From Piliocolobus tephrosceles (Eukaryota; Chordata; Mammalia; Primates; Cercopithecidae), in NCBI RefSeq assembly GCF_002776525.5, contig NC_045447.1, positions 26,429,442-26,493,441 of the forward strand: 64,000 nt of DNA, in the 5' to 3' direction. The notes beneath the pieces are model-generated. The model did not search any database, had not been told where the DNA came from, and was given only the letters and a program-made list of their open reading frames with translations. Position 1 is the first letter of the stretch, and each line of letters starts with the position of its first letter. Made by a program: the position numbers and the translations under genes. Of this stretch, positions 56,853-64,000 are shown piece by piece.

Positions 56853-57599
56853 GGGAAACTAGTTTTGATTTCTAGCACCAGACAGGAAGGAGGTGAGCCA
56901 CCACCTTGTCACCTCACCCTCCTTGGTTAGCTGAGTTCCCAAAGCTATTTGCAATATAGTCCAGGTGACAGAGGTCTGCAGCTGCTCTGTGATGCTTCTG
57001 CGGCCTTCCTCTCTGCAGCCATTACCAAATCAGTAGCTGCCATTCCCGGACTCCCCACCCCAAGCCCAAATCAAATCCACCCAAAAGTGGACTTTCCTGC
57101 TTCTACTACACTTGTCCAGACCAGTCACAAGGTAAGAAGAGTAGGCATTGTGGATAGCAGCCATCATCCCTCTCTCCTTCCCCACCCTCCATTTCAGCAG
57201 GAACCATGAAACAGGTCTTATAAAAAGAAAAAAATTACAATTCTGGAGGTGACCTAGTTGGAAGCCTGAAATTCCATGTAGTGAAACAACTAGAGGCTGG
57301 CCCTCTGATCCTTTCTCTGGATGTGTTGAATTCAGCAGGGTGAAAGTGCTAAACCCAGGAGGAGCAATGAAGTCAGTGTTGAGAAGAGCACGCAGCTGAA
57401 AAGCCAAGCGGCAGACCAGGACACTGCTGTGATTGAGGATAATACATGTTACACTGTACTCACTCCGTTAAGCACAATAAATCTCCTTTTTCTTGAAAGG
57501 CAATAATGTTGGGAGATTACTTCTGGTTCCAGCTGACATAAAGAGAGTCACTCTAAGCTGTCATCTAAGATGAGGAGATGCATGTTTTCTTTTAAATAG

Positions 57600-58225
57600 A
57601 GGCCTCACAAAAGCCAAGAGCCTGGCCACCCTCTCAAGTCCATTTTCACCCCTCCATTTTCATTGCCTCACTCATGAATAATGTAATATTCTAGCTAGCT
57701 TTCCTGCCTCTTCTCTCTATAATCTTACAAGCCATCCTATATTCAGATGCCAGATTAAACTTCCTAAACCTCATCAACAACCATATTACTTCAGTGCTCC
57801 TATTTTCCCTAGTTTATTATTAATCCTCTGCTGTTAAGATTCTTCAGTGGCTCTCCACTGAATATAGGTTACAATTCAAGCTCCTAAACTTGGCAGACGA
57901 GACCATCCATCTCATGCACCTTCCCCACACCCTCACACTCACCCAACATTCCAGTCAACCTGTACAACTTGAGTTGCTCAAGTTCAGTAGGAAATAACAA
58001 GCCCACGCCCTATCATACATACACCAACCTTGTAGTTCCACCGCACAGACAGTATTTTCCCAAACTGCAATCTTTGCATGCCTCGCTCCCTCTGCCGAGA
58101 AATGTCTTTGTCAGTTCTCCTTTCTGAAACATTCCAACATCCCCTTGAGATCTCATTTCAATTGTTTACCTACTTTTGAAAATCTACTTCTCTGATCATT
58201 TATCCTGAGCTACTATGTCTCAAAG
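57600..58225 (+). mobile_element. L2-like LINE fragment
   Basis: TTCAGTGGCTCTCCACTGAA, TCAAGCTCCTAAACTTGGCA and a GAGATCTCATTTCAATTGTT segment follow the sense order of L2 3' sequence. Confidence 0.5.
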
Positions 58226-58234
58226 CACCCTGTA

Positions 58235-58535
58235 GGCCAGGCACAGTGGATCACACCTATAATCCCAGCACTTTGAGAGGCCTAGGAGGGTGGATCACTT
58301 GAGGTCAGGAGTTCCAGAGCACCCTCGCCAATGTGGTAAAACCCGTCTCTATTAAAAAAAAAAAAAAAAAAAAAAACTTAGCTGGGCATGGTGGCGCGTG
58401 CCTGTAGTCCCACCTACTCGGGAGGCTGAGGCAGGAGAATCACTTGAACTGAGGAGTCAGAGGTTTCAGTGAGCCAAGATGGCGCCACTGCATTCCAGCC
58501 TGGGTGACAGAGCAAGATTCTGTCTCAAAAATAAA
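58235..58535 (+). mobile_element. AluS
   Basis: GGCCAGGCACAGTGGATCAC, with a 22-A middle linker. Confidence 0.92.
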
Positions 58536-58829
58536 ATAAATAAAAAACAATACCCAGTACATAATTCATCATACCATGCACCATAAGGAACATGACTGTA
58601 AATTGGATTTAGTGTGTCGTCAAGTCTAGGACCAAGTAACATCACTGGCTCCAAGATGTCTAGTAAATCTTCTAAAATGAATATCTTGAAGCTAAAGCAA
58701 AGATCTCAGCAATGAGCTGATTCTTCCTGCTGATCCTGATAATGCCCTCTATATTCCCTGATACAGAACATTCTGTCTATTATATAAGCTTTGTCCAGAA
58801 TATATTTTGGAGCCAGGCAGAAGGTAATC

Positions 58830-58985
58830 ATATTGCACATTCATTCACTCATTTACTCACTCATCAAATATTTATTGAATGTCTACAATGACTACAATAA
58901 AACAAAGCAAACACTGTCCCTATCCTCAAGAAGTTTTCATTCTAGCAAAGAAGACATTAAATAGCCATAATTATAAATTAATAAT
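58830..58985 (-). repeat. Old L2/MIR-type 3' tail
   Basis: CACTCATCAAATATTTATTG, ACACTGTCCCTATCCTCAAG and TTTTCATTCTAGC mark the same widespread tail as near 54,210. Confidence 0.45.
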
Positions 58986-59089
58986 TACAAATGCTATAAG
59001 TGATGTGAAGATGTACAGACTACTAAACCCGATGATCAGTCCCATTTTGTAAGAACTATCAGCATAATCTGACACAATTGATCACTCCC

Positions 59090-59823
59090 TGTATTAGTCT
59101 GTTCTCGCATTACTATAAAGAAATACCTAGGCTTGGCACGGTGGCCACGCCTGTAATCCCAGCACTTTGGGAGGCCGAGGTGGGTGGATCACTTGAGGTC
59201 AGGAGTTCAAGACCAGCCTGGCCAACATGGGGAAACCCCGTCTCTACTAATAATACAAAAAATTTAGCCAGGTGTGGTGGCACACGCCTGTAATCCCAGC
59301 TACTTGGGAGGCTGAGGAAGGAGAATCACCTGAACCTGGGAGGCAGAGGTTGCAGTGAGCTGAGATCGAGCCACTGCGCTCCTGTCCACCCTGGGCAACA
59401 GAGTAAGACTCTGTCTCAAAAAAAAAAGAAAGAAAGAAAAAAAGAAATACCTGAGACTGGGTAATTTTTAAAAGAGGTTTAAGTGGCTCACAGTTCTGCA
59501 TGCTGTACAAGCATGGCTGCAACATCACTTGGCTTCTGGGGAAGCCTTGGGGAGCTTGTACTCATGGCAGAAGGTGAAGAAGGAGCAGGCATATCACATG
59601 GCTAAAGGAGGAACAAGAGAGCGAGGGGGTGTGCTACACACTTTTAAAAACCAGATAAGAACTTGCTCACTATGGTGAGGGCAGTACCAAGGAGGATGGT
59701 GCTAAACCGTTCATGAGAAAGCTGTCCCCATGATCCAGTCAGCTCCCACCAGACCCCACCTCCAACACTGGGGATGACATTTTGACATGAGATTTAGGTG
59801 GAGACAACATCCAAACTGTATCA
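59090..59823 (-). mobile_element. MST/THE1-type solo LTR with inserted Alu
   Basis: Runs from TGTATTAGTCTGTTCTCGCA to CCAAACTGTATCA. After removing the Alu at 59,129-59,440 it is about 420 bp, the usual MSTA/B length. Flanking CTCCC/CTCTC may be the 5-bp target duplication. The Alu's own duplication is AAAGAAATACCT. No internal retroviral genes. Confidence 0.8.
59129..59440 (+). mobile_element. AluS in MST LTR
   Basis: GGCTTGGCACGGTGGCCACG start; flanked by AAAGAAATACCT. Confidence 0.93.
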
Positions 59824-60239
59824 CTCTCCATTCTCCTTGGAACAGTTTCTTCAGCAGCTTTCATCTCCTCTGGGTTTCTTCCGACTTTACTCTACTATAT
59901 GGGTCTTCCTCTTCTTCCCAACCTTTCAATGTTGAAATGGGCAATGGTCCTTTCTCTTCTTCTCACTGCCTAGATGGTATCGTGTAGTTTTGTGGCTTTT
60001 AATGCCTTCTATATGTTGAAAACTCACAGATTTTAATCTCCAGCCTGGACCACGCTCCTGACCCCCATTCACAAGCCCTGCTGCCTAATGATTGTCCCCA
60101 CTTGGGTGTTCAAACACAACACCCCACACTGAATTCCTAAGCTTGCCCTCCATCTGCTCTATCTGCAGCTTTCTCCACCTCAATTCCTGAGATGGAGATA
60201 GTCTCCACCGTCCTAGTAACTCAAGCCAGAAATCTTTAT

Positions 60240-60545
60240 TTTTTTATTTTTTATTTTTTGAGTTGGAGTCTCACTCTATCACCCAGGCTGGAGTGCACTG
60301 GCATGATCTCAGCTCACTGTAACCTCTACCTCCCGGGTTCAAGCAATTCTCCTGCCTCAGCCTCCTGAGTGGATGGGACTACAGGCACGCATCACCAAGC
60401 CAGGCTAATTTTTTGAATTTTTAGTAGAGATGAGGTTTCACCATGTTGGCCAGGCTGGTCTTGAACTCTTGACCTCAGGTGATTCACCCACCTGGGCCTC
60501 CCCAAAGTGTTGGGATTACAGACGTGAGCCACCGCACCTGGCTAT
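60240..60545 (-). mobile_element. AluS in L2-like LINE
   Basis: TTTTTTGAGTTGGAGTCTCA to GCACCTGGCT; CCAGAAATCT duplicated. Confidence 0.93.
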
Positions 60546-60752
60546 TTTCCAGAAATCTTGGAGTCACCCTTGACTCTTTCTCTCACGTCCCAAAGGCAAT
60601 CCATCAGCAGATATTGTTGGTTGTACCTTGAAAATATATCAAAATCTGGCCACTCTCCACCACCTTTACTGCTGTCATCCTGGTCACAGCCACCAAAATC
60701 TGTGCCTCACTTCCTGCAACAGCCTCCCAACTTTGCCCCTCAAGAATCTAGG

Positions 60753-61050
60753 CTTGGCTAAGCGTGGTGGTTCACGCCTGTAATCCCAGCACTTTGGGAG
60801 GTCGAAACGGGCAGATCACGAGGTCAGGAGATCGAGACCATCCTGGCTAACACGGTGAACCCCGTCTCTACTAAAAATACAAAAAATTAGCTGGGCGACT
60901 TGGCCGGCTCCTGTAGTCCCAGCTACTCAGGAGGCTGAGGCAGGAGAATGGTGTGAACCCGGTAGACAGAGCTTGCAGTGAGCCAAGATCGCGCCACTAT
61001 ACTCCAGCCTGGGTGACTGAGTGAGACTCCATCTCAAAAGAAAAAAAAAA
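60753..61050 (+). mobile_element. AluY in L2-like LINE
   Basis: GGCTAAGCGTGGTGGTTCAC; Y-type right arm; AAGAATC duplicated at the ends. Confidence 0.93.
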
Positions 61051-61511
61051 GAATCAAGGCTCATCAGCACAGCCAGAGAGGTTTTTTAAACATTTACGTT
61101 TGATCGGGTCCCTTCTCTGCTTGAAATCCTGAAACAACTCCTCATTTCACCCAGAGTAATCTAAGACCAAGTCTTGGCAAGGGCCTATAACATCTGACCC
61201 CCATTTCCTTATGGACATCATCTCATTTTCTACTCCTCTCCCCTCACTCTGGCGACACTGGTCTTCTCCCTGCTCTTGCATCATGCCAGCCATACTAGTC
61301 CACAGGACCTATCCACTGCTGCTTCCTCTGCCTTGCATGTTTTCCCTCAGATAACCTTTGGCTAACCGTATTTCCCCTAAGACTAACCATATGCTCAAAT
61401 GTCAAAGTCTATGCTCAAATGTCACCTCCTCAGAAAGGCCAAACCTACCTTCCCTGGTGGTCTGATAGTTAGGACTTGGCACTCTCAGAAAGACCAAACA
61501 TCTCTTTTCTT

Positions 61512-61797
61512 TCTTTTTCTTTGAGATAGGGTTTCACTCTGTTGCCCAGGCTGGAGTACAGTGGTACAATCATGGCTCACTGCAGCCTTGAACTCCTAAG
61601 GCTCAGGTGATCCTCCTGCCTCAGCCCCCTGAGTAGTTGGGATGACAGGCACACACCACCACACCCTGCTACTTTTTATAAAGACAGAGTTCTGCCATGT
61701 TGCTCAGGCTGGTCTCGAACTCCTGGGCTCCAGCGATCGGTCTGCTTCGGCTTCCCAAAGTGTTGGGATTACAAGCAGGAGCCACTGCTTCTAGCCT
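61512..61797 (-). mobile_element. AluJ-like in L2-like LINE
   Basis: TTTGAGATAGGGTTTCACTC to TGCTTCTAGCC. Confidence 0.9.
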
Positions 61798-62214
61798 AAT
61801 GCCAAACCTTTCTACCCTATTTTAAATTACCACCTTCCTTCCTCAATGGCTGAGACTCCAATCCCCCTTCCTTTGTTCTATTTTTCATAACATATTACCT
61901 TCTGGCATACTATATACTTTGCCATTCATCATGTTGTCTGTTGTATCTCTCCCAATTAGACTATAAGTTCCATAAGGACAGAGATTGTTATCTCTTTTGT
62001 TCTCTGATGTATCTTCAGCAAACAGAACACAGCTTGGCACAAAATAAGGGTCCAATGAATGTTTATTGTATGAATAAAATTTAAAATTCTTAAGAGTCAA
62101 AGAAGGCTTTTTCTAACTTTGTTACCCCAGGATCCCAAAGACCTACAGGTTAGGGAAATAAAGGAAAGTGGGGGGAGGACAAAGTACAAGTGGTGGTAAC
62201 AAACTCTTAAATCT

Positions 62215-62335
62215 CCCATACTAAATGGTAAACTCTTTGAGGGTAAGGATTGTGTCACATTCATCTTAGTACCCATGTGGCCTTGCCTTGCACCAAGTAG
62301 ACAGTTAATAAATTATCTGTCAAATGCATAACAAG
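62215..62335 (+). mobile_element. Second L2 3' end
   Basis: GGTAAACTCTTTGAGGGTAA, TTGTGTCACATTCATCTTAG and CAGTTAATAAATTATCTGTC repeat the L2 tail pattern just after the first copy. Confidence 0.6.
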
Positions 62336-62410
62336 TGAATAGTGCAGAGAACTGTGCCTGGCATGTAAGAATGAATGTTTGGGAAATGAACGAATGTAAA
62401 GTGAGAAGTC

Positions 62411-62703
62411 AGCTGCGCACAGTGGCTCATGCCTGTAATCCCCGTACTTTGGGAGGCTAAGACGGGCAGATCTCCTAAGCTCAGGACTTTAAGATCAGCC
62501 TGGCCAACATGGTGAAACCCCATCTCTACTAAAAATACAAAAGTTAGCTGGGCGTGGTGGCATGCGCCTGAAATCCCAGCTACTTGGGAGGCTGTGGCCT
62601 GAGAATCACTTGAACCAGGGAGGCAGAGATTGCAGTGTGCCAAGATCGCACCACTGCACTCCAGCCTGGGCAACAGAGCGAGACTGTTTCAAAAATAAAA
62701 AAA
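62411..62703 (+). mobile_element. AluS
   Basis: AGCTGCGCACAGTGGCTCAT to GACTGTTTCAAAAATAAAA. Confidence 0.93.
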
Positions 62704-63090
62704 GAGAAAGTGACAAGTAATATAAAGGAGGTACAAAGAGGTAAAATAATGTGTTAGAACTCTGTTACCTCAGAGACTTCCCTTTCTAACTATACTTCCT
62801 AACTCTCTATATCAACTTTAATGACAACAATGATGTAGGAAGGGTGATTGAGAAAGGGTGAGAAAAGGCAAAGAAATTGAAAAAGAGAGGCACGATAAAG
62901 TGTGAGCTTTTAATTTTTTTGGCTGTGACCCATAATAGGTAACATTTTCATATATGACACTTATACATGAAACAAAAGCTTATGAAACAATACTGACCCT
63001 TCCTCTGTGCAATGCACTCTAATATTTTCTATTCGATTCCACTAGAAACAAACAAAAAAAAACCACAACAAAACAACTCTGGCTGCTACT

Positions 63091-63153
63091 CACTAAATCA
63101 ATTTCACAATCCACTAAATTGATTTCATGCCTCACTAAATTGATTTCATGACT
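63091..63153. repeat. 21-bp tandem repeat, three units
   Basis: CACTAAATTGATTTCATGNCT at 63,091, 63,112 and 63,133; the first unit is more diverged. Confidence 0.9.
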
Positions 63154-64000
63154 CACCAATGAGTCTTGACATACAGTTTGGGAAATATTGAAGAAGTGCC
63201 TTTTTCACTCTTTTTCCCCACTGCGAAAAACATCACTCTTCTGAAAATCTTAAAAGAATTGTCTGCTACAGAAACATAAAGGAAACAAAGAAGCAATAAA
63301 ACATGGTTTTGGTCCCACAGTGGGGACCAGGAAAGAAAGGAGTGTTGGCCAAATTGCAGAAGAAAGGAATTTAACCAAATTGATTCCTGGGCTACTTAGA
63401 AGAAAAAGATGGTGATTGGAAAGCTGGCTGCAACCCTCAAATATTCCTAAGAGTTACCTCAGCAGCATGCCCCAGTACTCGGTAAATTCTCACCCATAAC
63501 CCCTTGTTTCCCCTCATCTACACCACAGGCCACAGAATCTTCAGCACTTCTTGGAGCTGGGGAACTCCCTTTATCCAGTACATAGCAGACAGGAAGCAAC
63601 AATGAAAAGAAATCCTTCATTTATTCCTAAACTAGAACTCTGGATGTTTCACACAGTTATAAGTGGCAGTTCAGTTCAAGAGTACCACCAGGGCTTTAAT
63701 AATACTTTGCATAAATGCTGGATTAAATATGCTTTTAAAACCTAACTTCTACCAACCTAGATATACACTAGGTAAAAAGGCCAAAGACGTATCCCCAGTA
63801 CCCATGTCTACTGCATGATAACCATCCAATCAATAGTTGTTGGATGATGAATGAATAAACAAAATAATGCCAGAAGAAAGAAGAATGGAAATAAACAATA
63901 TACTAATATAAGGGTCCTTAGAGGATACAGAAAGACGTTAAATGATACGACTGGGAGAATCAGGAAAATCTGGAATGACAGAATTCCTATAAGATAAACA

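Larger units (their letters stand above)
59990..62065 (+). mobile_element. L2/CR1-clade LINE 3' region, split by three Alus
   Basis: A continuous sense series: TCTTGGAGTCACCCTTGACT (60,557), CACTTCCTGCAACAGCCTCC (60,708), AAATGTCACCTCCTCAGAAA (61,416), and 3' end GACTATAAGTTCCATAAGGA with GAATGTTTATTGTATGAAT. Alus at 60,240, 60,753 and 61,512 interrupt it; the first is flanked by CCAGAAATCT repeats. Confidence 0.6.
52288..64000 (-). other. HSDL2: HSDL2 upstream intron, incomplete
   Basis: Everything from the most upstream visible exon to the window edge. I looked for the preceding HSDL2 exon (expected to encode a YGMSMYVLGMAEEF-like SDR helix) and did not find it, so the intron is at least 11.7 kb. 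Contents: Alus, a MaLR solo LTR, L2 segments and two ~470-bp homologous segments. 53,760-54,210, 56,020-56,380, 56,860-57,600 and 62,710-64,000 have no recognised coding content. Confidence 0.75.

Noticed and set aside
56949..57407. Overlapping 86- and 125-codon frames on opposite strands
   Set aside because: No recognisable motif or splice context, and the two shadow each other; chance frames in moderate-GC intronic DNA.

Overview
The window is primate nuclear DNA. It is saturated with Alu elements: I count about 63 full or partial copies, in both orientations. It also carries L1, L2, MIR and MaLR/ERVL LTR remnants, intron-exon gene structure with canonical GT/AG sites, and one large CpG island. 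The AluY copy at 55,714-56,017 has base changes (AAGCCTG in the first box, GGCGAGG, GAGATCCGGCCACTG, CCAGTCCGGGCG) that I associate with Old World monkey AluYR subfamilies. The likely source is therefore a cercopithecoid such as a macaque, baboon or relative. This is inference, not a database result.

One protein-coding gene is clearly readable: HSDL2 (hydroxysteroid dehydrogenase-like 2, a peroxisomal SDR plus SCP2-domain protein) on the minus strand. Its five 3'-terminal coding exons lie at 52,093-52,287, 48,959-49,030, 36,618-36,767, 31,197-31,325 and 20,765-20,877. All junctions are in phase 1 with canonical splice sites. Together they encode the last ~218 residues of a protein of about 418, ending in the PTS1-like tripeptide ARL. 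The first half of the gene, including the Rossmann-fold start, lies beyond position 64,000.

A CpG island at about 3,640-5,420 is split by an assembly gap. About 14-15 kb separates it from the HSDL2 3' end. From the remembered human 9q32 order (HSDL2 followed by KIAA1958 in the same orientation), it is most likely the KIAA1958 promoter and first exon, transcribed leftward. Positions 1 to ~3,600 would then be KIAA1958 intron 1. No KIAA1958 coding sequence is visible.

Layout: 1-3,640 is AT-rich, almost repeat-free sequence with a poly-G gap. 3,640-5,420 is the CpG island, with a degenerate ~58-bp tandem repeat on its right shoulder (5,010-5,540). 5,540-20,000 is intergenic and Alu/L1-rich; it holds a truncated TMA7 processed pseudogene, a degenerate ~110-bp tandem repeat and LTR remnants. 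20,000-64,000 is the HSDL2 3' UTR, exons and introns. Intron features include a candidate signal-peptide first exon with a TATA box (43,208-43,268), two ~470-bp homologous segments (52,900 and 56,382), and a UG tract 11 nt upstream of an HSDL2 3' splice site.

Five N gaps are present (2,695; 4,473; 17,198; 29,698; 37,140). Two of them are flanked by identical sequence on both sides, which suggests false duplications. I found no evidence for a novel multi-gene system. The best leads are the promoter-edge minisatellite, the orphan signal-peptide exon, the paired intronic segments and the splice-site UG tract.
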